DNA of 27,563 bases from SIG480 sp045539475 (GCA_045539475.1 JAZQFJ010000071.1:1-27563), one strand, 5' to 3'; counted from the first letter of the stretch, positions 1 through 7,706 are shown. Notes: generated by a model from the letters alone, not told the origin. Numbers and translations: made by a program.

Positions 1-177
1 CTCATCAAAGACGAAGATGTCGCCCTCACCGAAGACCAGATTGACTATATTGCGCGTCTCTACGTCTATGATGGTGAATATGACTGCAATCTCAGCTACT
101 GGAATAACCTCAGCAACCTCATAAACGAAGAAAAACGAAGCAATTCAGTCTTGACAAAAGGAGGATTCCTGTCGTGA
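1..177 (+). CDS. Unknown protein, C-terminal fragment
   Basis: An open frame enters from the left edge and gives 58 codons before TGA at 175-177. The visible part is acidic and aromatic (two Tyr-rich stretches, one Trp) and belongs to no family I recognise. Its last codons contain the AAAGGAGG ribosome binding site (157-164) of the next gene, and its stop overlaps the next GTG start (GTGA at 174-177), so the two genes are probably translationally coupled in one operon. The start lies outside the window. Confidence 0.7.
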   Translation, partial: LIKDEDVALTEDQIDYIARLYVYDGEYDCNLSYWNNLSNLINEEKRSNSVLTKGGFLS

Positions 178-923
178 CCGAAAACACCAACAAAATCATT
201 CCCGAGAACGTCCCCGATGAGGACGTTCTCATCGTTCCCGAGGACAAAATCCTCGTTGACAGACACACAGTCACCTGCACATACCTCGAAGCAAAGCTCA
301 ACGTCAAACGTGCAGACCTTAATGAAAAAATCAACATGTCAAATGGCAGCGGAGAACTGAGCAAGACGCTTGACAACCATATCGTGCGCGTCGTGAATCA
401 GGCAGTCATAGACACCATTGACAAACTGCATAACACGCATAAGCTCATCACGGAAGAAAAAAGCCATCCCCGATATAACATCAAAATGTATATCGCGCTG
501 CGCTTCAACAAACCCGTCCCCGACGTCAAGAACCTGATGCCGAATGAAAACGCTGTAAGCGTCTCACCGGGTGGATACGAAATCGTCTTCACAGACGATA
601 CGGCAGTTCGATTTGATTTCCTCGATTCCTACGGAAACGTGGACAAAGACGATAACTATGTTATCGACTTCGAACTTTGTAACTTCGACTGGAACGCCTT
701 TTCTGATGAAGCTATTGTTCTCCCCGCAAAGCTGCTCGATAGAGAAATCAAGAAACTCTCGGAAGTCTTTGTATATATCAGCGGCGGTGATGAAGAGCTC
801 GACGTTACTGCCGTAGACGCTATGACCTTCGTTGTCACTGACAACAAAACAGGCAAAAAAATCACTATCGACGTTCCTGATGACGTGTGCAAAAACGCAA
901 TCATCGAAACTGACGGTGACTGA
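174..923 (+). CDS. Unknown acidic protein (249 aa)
   Basis: The gene starts at GTG, 9 nt after a perfect AAAGGAGG, and overlaps the previous stop by 4 bases. The product is strongly acidic, with no signal peptide or membrane segment. The C-terminal half (about residues 125-249) alternates hydrophobic and charged residues as in a beta-rich fold (GGYEIVFTDD, VRFDFLD, MTFVVTDNKTGKKITIDVP). I do not recognise the family. It is followed after 14 nt by another unknown gene, so it probably belongs to a three- to four-gene operon. Coding status is secure from frame length, ribosome binding site and coupling; function is open. Confidence 0.85.
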   Translation: MTENTNKIIPENVPDEDVLIVPEDKILVDRHTVTCTYLEAKLNVKRADLNEKINMSNGSGELSKTLDNHIVRVVNQAVIDTIDKLHNTHKLITEEKSHPRYNIKMYIALRFNKPVPDVKNLMPNENAVSVSPGGYEIVFTDDTAVRFDFLDSYGNVDKDDNYVIDFELCNFDWNAFSDEAIVLPAKLLDREIKKLSEVFVYISGGDEELDVTAVDAMTFVVTDNKTGKKITIDVPDDVCKNAIIETDGD

Positions 924-937
924 AAAGGAGAAAACTC

Positions 938-1552
938 ATGGATATCAAACGTCTTAACGAAATGCTCAGCGCTGTAAAAAGCGCTGAGCATACCGAAAAA
1001 GAAAAATACGAAAAGCAAAGTCAGCTCTTAGCTGATTTCGTCAGCGAAAATTTCGTCAAAACAGGAAAAGATAACGCTTGCATGGCAATCGAGCTTATCA
1101 CCGATATCAAAAAGAAATTCAGAAAAATTCTGAAAGAGACCGACTTTTCCGCATACACCACATACGGCGCCAAGTGTTGTGTTCTGACACAATCTCTGCC
1201 CGACCATGCCGCGCAGGAAATCAACTACGCGCTCGCGACAATCAACACCTCATACGGAAACAGGGAATACAACCATTCCGTAGCAATTTCCGAAAAGAGC
1301 TTTACTCTTTACGAGAATGACATCTTTTCCGCTTATCCGCATGTGCCTGTAATGACATATGTATTCAAAACAAAACAAATCCAGTTTGTTGAAAAATACA
1401 GACAGTCGACACATGAGGAAAGAACGCTGCAATTGCAAATTGCATTAAGGCTTCTGGGACAGACTGTAACTTATATGGACGATATGATTAACCGTTTTTG
1501 CAATGATGCCGAAAAAGCTCTGTATCTGGCCAACCGTAAATCATCCATTTAA
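938..1552 (+). CDS. Unknown helical protein (204 aa)
   Basis: ATG start 8 nt after AAAAGGAG (925-932). The first 35 residues are rich in Lys and Glu with a heptad-like pattern, suggesting an amphipathic helix or short coiled coil; the rest also looks mainly alpha-helical. There is no signal peptide, transmembrane segment or metal motif. It sits between two unknown genes in the same direction. I cannot assign a family. Confidence 0.85.
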   Translation: MDIKRLNEMLSAVKSAEHTEKEKYEKQSQLLADFVSENFVKTGKDNACMAIELITDIKKKFRKILKETDFSAYTTYGAKCCVLTQSLPDHAAQEINYALATINTSYGNREYNHSVAISEKSFTLYENDIFSAYPHVPVMTYVFKTKQIQFVEKYRQSTHEERTLQLQIALRLLGQTVTYMDDMINRFCNDAEKALYLANRKSSI

Positions 1553-1576
1553 GACTGCCACGAAGGAAAAAATTCT

Positions 1577-1765
1577 ATGAAAAACAAGAAAACGAACAAA
1601 CAATTCAAGGTAACAATACAGGAAGTAACAACGACTTGTATGTATATCGACGCCGAGAACACGGCTTCCGCAAGAACGGAAGCCGAGCGGCTTATTGAAA
1701 AAGGAGAGCGTGGATACGAAATCGATAATACGGTATACATTCAATCATGCTTACTCACTGAATAA
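1577..1765 (+). CDS. DpnD/PcfM-like small protein
   Basis: A 62-residue protein with ATG 9 nt after GAAGGA. From residue 10 it reads FKVTIQEVTTTCMYIDAEN, then a helix ASARTEAERLIEKGERGYEI. This is the pattern of the short DpnD/PcfM-like family (a beta strand, 'aen' or 'aes', then a helix of the type EA...A......G). That family occurs on plasmids, in restriction cassettes and in phages and has no established biochemical role. The assignment rests on pattern memory, not a search. Confidence 0.6.
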   Translation: MKNKKTNKQFKVTIQEVTTTCMYIDAENTASARTEAERLIEKGERGYEIDNTVYIQSCLLTE

Positions 1766-1802
1766 CCACAAAAAACATTTGCGGAGTTGAAGTGACAGAA
1801 AA

Positions 1803-1825
1803 AATCTCTGCTTCAGCAGAAGAGA
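1803..1825 (+). promoter_or_regulatory. Cas12a-handle-like hairpin in leader
   Basis: AATCTCTGCTTCAGCAGA forms TCTGC/GCAGA closed by a TTCA loop. It has the same layout as a Cas12a crRNA handle (AAUUUCUAC-loop-GUAGAU) with a C-G for A-U change in the stem, and as the AATCTCTGCTAAA elements elsewhere in the window. It lies 19 nt before the start of the DUF1848-like gene, upstream of its GAGGGAG ribosome binding site. No CAGTCAATC box is visible here. Confidence 0.55.
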
Positions 1826-1843
1826 AGAAAGAGGGAGTCTGTC

Positions 1844-2656
1844 ATGAGGAACACAAACGCTAAGAAAATAGGCATAACAGAAAGAGGCGACGCAGGTCGC
1901 GACTTATCGTGGTATGACAAAATGCTCATCGATGATACCATCGAAGGCGCTGTCATCATCACGAAGAACATAGACAGCGCCGACTTCCGTTCAAAACTGC
2001 TCGATATGCACAAGAACGGTAAGCCTTGCATTCTGCATGCCACCGTCACCGGTTGGGGTTTCTCTCCGATGGAACCTCGCGTCGCTACAACGGAAACCGC
2101 AATTGACCATATCAGAAAGGTCATTGACGACGGCTTCCCCGCAGACCGTATCGTTCTGCGTGTCGACCCGATTATTCCGACGCCCGAAGGCATTCAAAGA
2201 GCATATAGCGTCATAACACGGGCGAATGTTATCATCCCTGACGTCAAGCGTATCCGCATCAGCGTATACGATGACTATCACGGAGCCCGCGACGAAATGA
2301 TAGCGAGAGGCTATGCTCCTATCGACACCTTCGGCAAATGGAAAAACGAACAGGAACGCCGTCCGTCCCAAACTGCGATTCAGAGCATCATCAAGATGCT
2401 CATCCAAACAAACAACGTCGGCACGCGTGTCTTCGAATGCTGTGCCGAACCTGAACTCGCGAAAGCTCATCCGAGCATCTTCGTCGAACAGGGGTGCGTA
2501 TCCGAACAGGACTACCTCCTGATGGGGCTTGTCCCTCCGCTCTCGCTCCCGAACAAATATGCTCGTTTCGGCTGCAAATGTCTTTCTACAAAGAAAGAAT
2601 TGCTGACCGAAAGAAAACCCTGTCCGAACAACTGTGCCTACTGCTACTGGCGGTAG
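1844..2656 (+). CDS. DUF1848-like radical-SAM-related iron-sulfur protein
   Basis: A 270-residue protein. The C-terminal end carries Cys at 244, 246, 260, 264 and 267 in the arrangement CxC...CPNNCxYCYW, which matches my memory of DUF1848 proteins (C-terminal CxC plus CxxxCxYC, probably an iron-sulfur site). The body reads like a TIM-barrel: ITKN near 40, a barrel strand ILHATVTGW, then DRIVLRVDPIIPTPEG and VKRIRISVYDDY. DUF1848 resembles the spore photoproduct lyase/radical SAM group but its reaction is unknown. ATG follows GAGGGAG at about 9 nt; the stop is TAG. It is preceded by a handle-like hairpin. Confidence 0.72.
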   Translation: MRNTNAKKIGITERGDAGRDLSWYDKMLIDDTIEGAVIITKNIDSADFRSKLLDMHKNGKPCILHATVTGWGFSPMEPRVATTETAIDHIRKVIDDGFPADRIVLRVDPIIPTPEGIQRAYSVITRANVIIPDVKRIRISVYDDYHGARDEMIARGYAPIDTFGKWKNEQERRPSQTAIQSIIKMLIQTNNVGTRVFECCAEPELAKAHPSIFVEQGCVSEQDYLLMGLVPPLSLPNKYARFGCKCLSTKKELLTERKPCPNNCAYCYWR

Positions 2657-2698
2657 GCACAACGCCACCTCATAACAAAGAAGAAAGGACATATGCCT

Positions 2699-2899
2699 AT
2701 GTCTAAACGCACCATCCCTTTGAAAATCACAATCCACGTCGATATCAACGAAACGGATGTCGAGGAACTCGAAAAAACGATTACCCATCATATCGAAAAT
2801 TTCGTCGACCTCGATACTTGGCCCGAAATCGAACGTGTATATAACTGCTCCATTGAACGTCAAACAGAACCTGACACTGCAAAAAGAAAGGGTAATTGA
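2699..2899 (+). CDS. Unknown small protein (66 aa)
   Basis: A short frame between the DUF1848-like gene and the next unknown gene. Two in-frame ATGs are possible: 2693 lies only 3 nt after AGAAAGGA (2682-2689), while 2699 lies 9 nt after it and is preferred. The product begins with a beta-strand-like stretch (IPLKITIHVDIN) followed by an acidic helix and a Trp. The stop at 2897-2899 is one base before the next start codon. No family recognised. Confidence 0.7.
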   Translation: MSKRTIPLKITIHVDINETDVEELEKTITHHIENFVDLDTWPEIERVYNCSIERQTEPDTAKRKGN

Positions 2900-2900
2900 T

Positions 2901-3305
2901 ATGCTTCTCACGAGAGACCGTTACGATATCAAACCGAACGAGACCTACTATCTCGTTATCATCGGCAACAGACATCCCATCCGTGTTATGACACGCAATG
3001 ACGTTCCTGACAATCTTGAACATCCATGGAATTATCTTGTCGTCTATGATTTACAAAACAACTTCCAAAAAGACATATACGACGTCAAACCGGCACAACT
3101 GTTCAAAAGCCTCAAAGACGCCGAAACCTTCGCCGTACAAATGTACGAAGAACTCGCGTCAATCTACAGAAGCCAATGTGAAGACCTTCCGTCTCTCCTT
3201 GCGTTTTCTGTAAACCACGACCTTGTTAACAACATTTGTGCTCGCAATATATACATCGAACAAACCAAAAAGCTTCTGGGTCTGACAATCAAATCCAGGC
3301 GCTGA
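2901..3305 (+). CDS. Unknown protein (134 aa)
   Basis: The open frame extends upstream to 2757, but that part overlaps the previous gene. The ATG at 2901, 8 nt after AAAGAAAGGG, is the supported start. The N-terminal part looks like a small beta domain (YYLVIIGNRHPIRVMTRNDVP, then WNYLVVYDL); the C-terminal half is helical. There is no signal or metal motif. It is closely spaced with both neighbours. Confidence 0.8.
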   Translation: MLLTRDRYDIKPNETYYLVIIGNRHPIRVMTRNDVPDNLEHPWNYLVVYDLQNNFQKDIYDVKPAQLFKSLKDAETFAVQMYEELASIYRSQCEDLPSLLAFSVNHDLVNNICARNIYIEQTKKLLGLTIKSRR

Positions 3306-3331
3306 CTCACAGAAAAAAGAAAGGAGGAAAC

Positions 3332-3880
3332 ATGCCGAACAAAACAATCTTTGCTGAAATATTCCGCAAAACAGCAACAGACACAGAAAAGAAAAAACAT
3401 AAGACATATACCGTCCTTGACGTTGCGGGATATATCATCAACACAAATCTCGACAACGGGATTTCCATGACTTACAGACGCCTGAACCTGTTCTTGTATT
3501 TTGCCCAGATACAAAGCTTCATTTCAACGAACCGTCCCATTTTCAATGGAAGCATGTACCTCAAAAACAGCACGCCTTGCACTCCGTACGGTGAAAATCA
3601 CTGGAAACGTTCCCTCAACTTTCCTTTGTCGCGTATCACAACCTATTGGGATACGTCGAAAGGCATCCTGCAAATCAACAAAAAGCCGTTCTGTCCACAC
3701 ATCACAATGTATGACAGAGAGCTACTTGACGATGTCATCAAAACGCTGAATGGTTATTCAACAAAAGCTTTGACGGATATCTTCAAATCCCACGACATCT
3801 ACAGAAAAGCTCTCGTATACTATGACCACGAGATAACGTGGAAGATGATGTGTGATTACATCGAAAACCTCCCAAAATAA
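3332..3880 (+). CDS. Panacea-domain (DUF4065/SocA/GepA-like) protein
   Basis: ATG at 3332 follows AAGGAGGAAA by a few bases; the frame upstream to 3236 overlaps the previous gene and is not used. Residues 26-59 read YTVLDVAGYII...ISMTYRRLNLFLYFAQ, the hallmark start of the Panacea/DUF4065 domain (usually '.dvA.yIi......is.lkLqKLlYfaq'), followed by a degenerate counterpart of the family's 'wkyGPv' region (CTPYGENHW). Panacea proteins include antitoxins of diverse toxin-antitoxin pairs, SocA and phage GepA. No obvious toxin gene is adjacent. The stop codon overlaps the first of three Cas12a-handle-like hairpins. Confidence 0.7.
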   Translation: MPNKTIFAEIFRKTATDTEKKKHKTYTVLDVAGYIINTNLDNGISMTYRRLNLFLYFAQIQSFISTNRPIFNGSMYLKNSTPCTPYGENHWKRSLNFPLSRITTYWDTSKGILQINKKPFCPHITMYDRELLDDVIKTLNGYSTKALTDIFKSHDIYRKALVYYDHEITWKMMCDYIENLPK

Positions 3881-3997
3881 TCTCTACTAAAGTAGGGGAT
3901 AATCAGGCAATCTCATATAAAAAAAATAATTTCTACTAACGTAGATATATACTCAGTCAATCTCATATAAAAAACACAATCTCTGCTAAAGCAGAGA
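3879..3997 (+). ncRNA. Three tandem Cas12a-handle-like hairpins
   Basis: Three hairpins repeat about every 50 nt: 3879-3900 (CTCTAC-TAAA-GTAGGG, one G-U pair), 3928-3946 (AATTTCTACTAACGTAGAT) and 3978-3997 (AATCTCTGCTAAAGCAGAGA, 7-bp perfect stem). The second has the exact form of known Cas12a handles (AATTTCTACT-NNN-GTAGAT). Copies two and three are preceded at 24 nt by CAGGCAATC or CAGTCAATC followed by CATATAA. With only about 7 nt left between repeats this is not a normal spacer array. It lies in the leader of the gene at 4063. It could be a leader RNA processed by the resident Cas12a, or a decoy of the solitary-repeat anti-CRISPR kind. Confidence 0.75.
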
Positions 3998-4062
3998 AAC
4001 GGAAGCAAAGAAGTGCTACGCTGCACAGGCAAAACAAGCAGAGAAAGAAAGGAAATACGGTA

Positions 4063-4659
4063 ATGGCAAAAAGCACAACACCCGCATACACATCAACAAC
4101 AGATATAGCGACACCGCGCCCTCGAAAAGTCCAAGGCTGTGTCGGAATCCTGAACGGCGAATATGTGGCTGATATCACCTTTGAAAAAGGAATCATATCA
4201 GCGACAGACCCCTGTTTCAACAGCGATGTATGGTGTCGCAAAGACAACATCAAAATCGTCCCCGGAGATTATCAAGTCAACACCTATACCGATGATAATG
4301 GAAGGGTAACGATTCTCCAAATCATCTTAAAGGACCAATCTGTCATTGACAGATTCAATAGCAAGTCCGAAAACATCAACAAATCATGGCGAACAATAGC
4401 GGAAAACATTGGTGTCGACGCAGGTCTTTGCGGTTTCTTTCAGGATAAGCCCGACTTCACTGGTGAGGAATGGACAGATTTCCGTCAAAACATCAGCTAT
4501 GACGGTGACGGCAACCTGTGGAAAGGCAAAAGACCAAACGAAAAAGGGTTCTTCACAGAATCCGGCTACGGCGACGGCATATACTCCTGCCACGCTATTC
4601 GTATGGTAGTCGGTAACAGAAAAACGCCGAGAATTGTAGCGTTAGAACTCAGATTCTAA
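4063..4659 (+). CDS. Unknown protein, paralogue of the gene at 19003
   Basis: ATG 9 nt after AGAAAGGA. The 198-residue product shares a layout with the protein at 19003-19518: ISATDPCFNSDVW versus ITDPSYDHDVF, then IKIVPGDYQVNTYTDDNG versus LSIVPGHYNCSVYSLNG, then GFFQDKPDF versus GVFQNKPDF, and a matching end (ALELRF versus ALEIRLA). The 'DPCY...W...PGxY...GFF' order is familiar from phage and bacterial proteins of unknown function. Both paralogues are followed by the same terminator type and another handle element, so the gene travelled as a cassette. Confidence 0.85.
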   Translation: MAKSTTPAYTSTTDIATPRPRKVQGCVGILNGEYVADITFEKGIISATDPCFNSDVWCRKDNIKIVPGDYQVNTYTDDNGRVTILQIILKDQSVIDRFNSKSENINKSWRTIAENIGVDAGLCGFFQDKPDFTGEEWTDFRQNISYDGDGNLWKGKRPNEKGFFTESGYGDGIYSCHAIRMVVGNRKTPRIVALELRF

Positions 4660-4670
4660 ACAAAAATCAC

Positions 4671-4709
4671 AATCCCGCAGAAGCGAAACAGTCTCTGCGG
4701 AACATTTTT
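4671..4709 (+). terminator. Rho-independent terminator, GCAGAG/CTCTGC family
   Basis: The stem CCGCAGA/TCTGCGG has a 10- to 12-nt loop and is followed by CATTTTTC. It lies 12 nt after the stop at 4659. It belongs to a family of four near-identical terminators (also 18815, 19531, 20584), each followed within about 40 nt by a CAGTCAATC box and handle element. Confidence 0.8.
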
Positions 4710-4721
4710 CAATCAAATTTT

Positions 4722-5003
4722 CAGTCAATCATATGATAAAAATGCGATATAAAACAATCTCTGCTAAACAGTACCGTTGAATATTGGTGCTTGCAAAGAA
4801 ATCACGCTCTGTGATGGCCGAATAGTACCATAAAACGTTGATACTTGCAAAGATACTTGCAAAGAAAAAGGTCATCAGCCGATATATTCCAGATAAACAG
4901 TACCGTCAAACATCAGTACTTACAAAGTACAGAGAAGTGCAGAGGACTGTGAATAGCTGATTTGGTCACTAAATAATACCGTTAAATGTCGATACTCGCA
5001 AAG
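4722..5003 (+). promoter_or_regulatory. Structured leader with box, handle and four hairpins
   Basis: This fills the 361-nt gap between 4659 and 5021. It has a CAGTCAATC box at 4722-4730 and, 34 nt downstream, the handle-like AATCTCTGCTAAA at 4756. Four hairpin units follow, each ending in an (A)CAAAG or GCAAAG arm: 4756-4799, 4821-4853, 4895-4927 and 4971-5003. The first pairs AGTACCG with TGGTGCT through two G-U pairs; later copies carry one or two mismatches. TATAA-like stretches between box and handle may be a -10 region. AAAGGGAG of the next gene follows directly. Confidence 0.65.
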
Positions 5004-5020
5004 GAAAGGGAGACTACAAC

Positions 5021-5620
5021 GTGAATGAAAAAATCACAGAAATGCTCGATACTACTATCGAGACCTTACGTCATATCAATAAAGACGCGACAAGCGTTTT
5101 CAACGTCATTCTGAACATCTGGGTGATGGCAATCCATAACAACAATGACATTTTGGTCAGGCTCTTCACCTTACGTAGAGAGCTTATGAGACTTCCGTAC
5201 GCCGACAGCCTTGTACCGTTAAAACTCAGCTTCAACGATAATGGCACGACATACGTAATACTTCTTCATTTCGCAACTGAGATGATTGAGCTCAGAGCAC
5301 ATGACGCCGCAACCAATGCTGAAGAATTCAGTGTTCTTATCACCAATGAACCCACAGGTTACAGACTGAACCTTACTTGGTTCGGCAAATACGAAAACGC
5401 CGTCACGGCGATATTGACACCGAACACCACGGTAACGGAGCCTTTGCCTGCAGAACTGCGTGATATAAAAGGCATCGCATCTTTGTCCAACATGTATAAG
5501 CTCCAGAACAAGCTATACAGAACAATCCGCGTTTATAAAAAGACAATTACCGAAAAGCTGATTTCTCAGCTGAAATGGTACACGGACGCCGAAACGTTAA
5601 TCGAATCGGAATCGCACTAA
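5021..5620 (+). CDS. Unknown protein (199 aa)
   Basis: GTG start about 8 nt after AAAGGGAG. The N-terminal 60 residues are helical (MNEKITEMLDTTIETLRHI...); a beta-rich centre follows (TTYVILLHFATEMIELRAH, YRLNLTWFGKYE), and the C-terminal 50 residues are basic and helical. There is no transmembrane segment or known motif. It is the only gene between two multi-hairpin leaders, so it is probably transcribed and controlled on its own. No family recognised. Confidence 0.82.
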   Translation: MNEKITEMLDTTIETLRHINKDATSVFNVILNIWVMAIHNNNDILVRLFTLRRELMRLPYADSLVPLKLSFNDNGTTYVILLHFATEMIELRAHDAATNAEEFSVLITNEPTGYRLNLTWFGKYENAVTAILTPNTTVTEPLPAELRDIKGIASLSNMYKLQNKLYRTIRVYKKTITEKLISQLKWYTDAETLIESESH

Positions 5621-5653
5621 AAAGGAGAAACTCTCCTGTAGCAAACACAATTT

Positions 5654-5893
5654 CAGTCAATCATATAATAAAAAACAATCTCTGCTGAATAGTACCGTCA
5701 GATGTCGGTGCTCGCAAAGAAAATGAATTGTTTCGTGTGTGATACAATACCGTCAAATGTCAGTGCTTGCAGAGGTGGTGAATCATTTCATGTGTTATAC
5801 AGTACCGTCAAATATCGGTACTCACAAAAGGCACCACACTTCATCTATTGTTTCTGCTATACAATACCATCAAATGACAGCAAAATGCAGAAC
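5654..5893 (+). promoter_or_regulatory. Structured leader with box, handle and four hairpins
   Basis: This fills the 300-nt gap 5621-5920. CAGTCAATCATATAAT begins at 5654; the handle-like AATCTCTGCTGAA begins 23 nt later at 5677 (the short-spacing form). Hairpin units lie at 5677-5720, 5742-5775, 5797-5830 and 5851-5893. The third has perfect AGTACCG/CGGTACT arms; the fourth has perfect outer arms TTCTGC/GCAGAA and an inner hairpin with loop around CAAAT. The last unit ends about 20 nt before the GAAAAGGAAA preceding the start at 5921. Confidence 0.65.
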
Positions 5894-5920
5894 AAAAAAA
5901 AAAAGAAAAGGAAAAAAATA

Positions 5921-6406
5921 ATGTTATCCAAAGACACTATCAAGAAGGCCATCAATGACGGAATCATCACTTTCGTCGCTGACCCTACCGCTGAGAGCGG
6001 CACCGTCTGTAAAATCGGCAACAACTGGTTCTACTTCGGCGGACAGACAGCTGAACAATACAATCCTAATGACTACCTGAAGTACGCCGATATTAATGAT
6101 ATCGTCAACAATATCTACGAAGTGCTTGATGAATTTTCAAGGCTGGATATGTTCCATGACGAATATCTCTATTACGAAGCCTATATCACGCACAACCTAA
6201 AGGTCAAGAATGACACCATCACGGTTGAAGCTGACAATATCGACAAGGCTGAATGCGATATTCTGCTCCTTAACGTCGATATGAAGCTTCCTTGGTCCGA
6301 TTTACTCCAAAGAATCAGGACGCCCAATCTGTCATTGACAGATGCAGCCGCACTCTACGGGCGTATCATATCAAGACCGATAAACAGGGAGGCTGCAAAT
6401 GTCTAA
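5921..6406 (+). CDS. Unknown protein (161 aa)
   Basis: The frame is open back to 5702, but that part is the repeat-rich leader. ATG at 5921 follows AAAAGGAAA and begins MLSKDTIKKAINDG, so it is the preferred start. The fold looks alpha/beta: an N-terminal helix, TVCKIGNNWFYFGG, then two acidic helices. No known motif. Its end overlaps the next gene by 8 bases (ATGTCTAA at 6399-6406), which implies coupled translation with the zinc-ribbon protein. Confidence 0.82.
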   Translation: MLSKDTIKKAINDGIITFVADPTAESGTVCKIGNNWFYFGGQTAEQYNPNDYLKYADINDIVNNIYEVLDEFSRLDMFHDEYLYYEAYITHNLKVKNDTITVEADNIDKAECDILLLNVDMKLPWSDLLQRIRTPNLSLTDAAALYGRIISRPINREAANV

Positions 6407-7013
6407 AATCTATAATACACGTCCCGAGCTTATCACGCCCGGTTCATTCTTTTTCGAGCCGAATAAAGACTATAATCTCGAAAACATCGAGAATAGTCTG
6501 CTCGTTCCGGCAAACATCACATTCGCGACGCTAATAGGATATAACGGCATCGTGACACTCGAAACACGCGGTTCAATTTACATTGAATACGTATCGCCTA
6601 ACGAGCCTTTTTCTGTAAAAGAATTTACCGACCCGTCAGAATATCCTGAAGAGCTGAAAGAGATATTCAAAACCAATGACGTTGATAAGTTCGTTAAATA
6701 TATTAACGTCATCAACAGCAACTGGTTCGAGATATTCTATCAGCCGTTCGACACAAACGGAAATCTGACGCCCGGTATCAGTTCATTTGATATCGACGCA
6801 GAAAGTCTCAACGAAAAAGATATCTTTAAAGAAATGTATCAATACTACATCGAACAGCAATCAGAAAACAAGACGGAAAACAACCGAAAAGAAATCTTCT
6901 ATTGCAACTGTTGCGGCGAAGAATTCACATCAAATGACGACACCGTTATCTGTCCGAATTGCGGTTGCGAATACGACGAAGATAACGACTTTATCGAAAA
7001 ATATTACATTTAA
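6399..7013 (+). CDS. Unknown protein with C-terminal zinc ribbon
   Basis: 204 residues, ATG overlapping the previous stop by 8 bases, with GGGAGG about 8 nt upstream inside the previous gene. The first 150 residues are acidic and unassigned. The C-terminus has C169/C172 and C185/C188 in CNCCGEEF...VICPNCGCEY, a typical two-knuckle zinc ribbon, followed by an acidic tail. Zinc ribbons of this kind bind nucleic acid or protein partners; with no other domain visible the role cannot be given. Confidence 0.82.
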   Translation: MSKIYNTRPELITPGSFFFEPNKDYNLENIENSLLVPANITFATLIGYNGIVTLETRGSIYIEYVSPNEPFSVKEFTDPSEYPEELKEIFKTNDVDKFVKYINVINSNWFEIFYQPFDTNGNLTPGISSFDIDAESLNEKDIFKEMYQYYIEQQSENKTENNRKEIFYCNCCGEEFTSNDDTVICPNCGCEYDEDNDFIEKYYI

Positions 7014-7020
7014 AATTAAC

Positions 7021-7040
7021 AATCTCTGCTATAGCAAAGA
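7021..7040 (+). promoter_or_regulatory. Solitary handle-like hairpin
   Basis: AATCTCTGCTATAGCAAAGA pairs TCTCTGC with GCAAAGA through six pairs and one C-A mismatch, closed by a TATA loop. No CAGTCAATC box precedes it; it starts 7 nt after the previous stop and lies directly before the AGAAGGAG ribosome binding site of the gene at 7060. Pairing of this RNA, or protein bound to it, could affect translation. Confidence 0.5.
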
Positions 7041-7059
7041 AGAAGGAGTAGCTATTTTT

Positions 7060-7554
7060 ATGTTCGTAAATAACGACATTCAGTCAATTCTCATCGAAAA
7101 GTTCGACAAAACAGACCCCTGCACAAAAGAAGAAACCATCATTGCGTCCGGTGCACCCGACAATATCAATCTGTCGGAAATCCTTGACAGACTGATTTTC
7201 AGCGCGGGACGTTTCTGCCAGAGATACGCATCCGATATGTTTATCTCATGGCAGTACGTACTCAACGCAATCAAAAACGGAACCGAGCCTCGTCAGGTGC
7301 TTATGCTCGCGACAAGACGCTTCGGCGTCGATGGTGATGACTTCATCATGTGCAATCTCGATAATATGCATCGTTATGCCGAAGTCTTCTTGATTGATAT
7401 CAACAGGAAAAGCAGTCCGATTGAAGGCTTTGTTGACGTAACGCTGAAAACCGCTGTCGGGACATCATGGTTCCCCGCTGAAAAGTTAAGAGCCGCTAAA
7501 GACGCTCAATTAAAAGCCGCCAAAGAAGCACAAAAGGAGAACGAAAAGTCATGA
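7060..7554 (+). CDS. Unknown protein (164 aa)
   Basis: The frame is open back to 6787 inside the previous gene; ATG at 7060, 11 nt after AGAAGGAG, is the supported start. The centre looks helical; from about residue 146 to the end it is an Ala/Lys/Glu helix (LRAAKDAQLKAAKEAQKENE), likely a short coiled coil. No motif for a known family. The TGA stop overlaps the ATG of a 51-residue gene (ATGA at 7551-7554), so both are probably made together. Confidence 0.8.
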   Translation: MFVNNDIQSILIEKFDKTDPCTKEETIIASGAPDNINLSEILDRLIFSAGRFCQRYASDMFISWQYVLNAIKNGTEPRQVLMLATRRFGVDGDDFIMCNLDNMHRYAEVFLIDINRKSSPIEGFVDVTLKTAVGTSWFPAEKLRAAKDAQLKAAKEAQKENEKS

Positions 7555-7706
7555 ACGAAACCAAACTCAAAATCTATCCTGAAATAGGCGACGCCTATAC
7601 GGTCACTGTTAACATACCTGAAAGCGCAACCGACATCGAGGAATGGATTGACAGTTGGATGGACGACAACCTGAAGCTCGTGCAGAACTACGAGATTCTC
7701 AGCTAA
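7551..7706 (+). CDS. Unknown small acidic protein (51 aa)
   Basis: ATG overlaps the previous stop in ATGA and follows AAAAGGAG (7532-7539) by about 11 nt. The product begins MNETKLKIYPEIGDAYTVTVNIPESATDIEEWIDSW, a strand-helix pattern, and ends at TAA 7704-7706, just before the AAAAGGAG of the next gene. Its regular spacing, coupling and codon use support a real small gene. No family recognised. Confidence 0.7.
   Translation: MNETKLKIYPEIGDAYTVTVNIPESATDIEEWIDSWMDDNLKLVQNYEILS

Noticed and set aside
151..165. TTGACA as a -35 promoter element near the left end
   Set aside because: It lies in a coding region next to a ribosome binding site with no -10 at a proper distance.
1991..2911. Minus-strand ORF of 306 codons opposite the DUF1848-like gene
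   Set aside because: No ribosome binding site; it mirrors the strongly supported + gene and its composition reflects complementary codons.
5702..5920. N-terminal extension of the 5921 gene
   Set aside because: The extension is translated repeat hairpins; the ATG at 5921 has the ribosome binding site.
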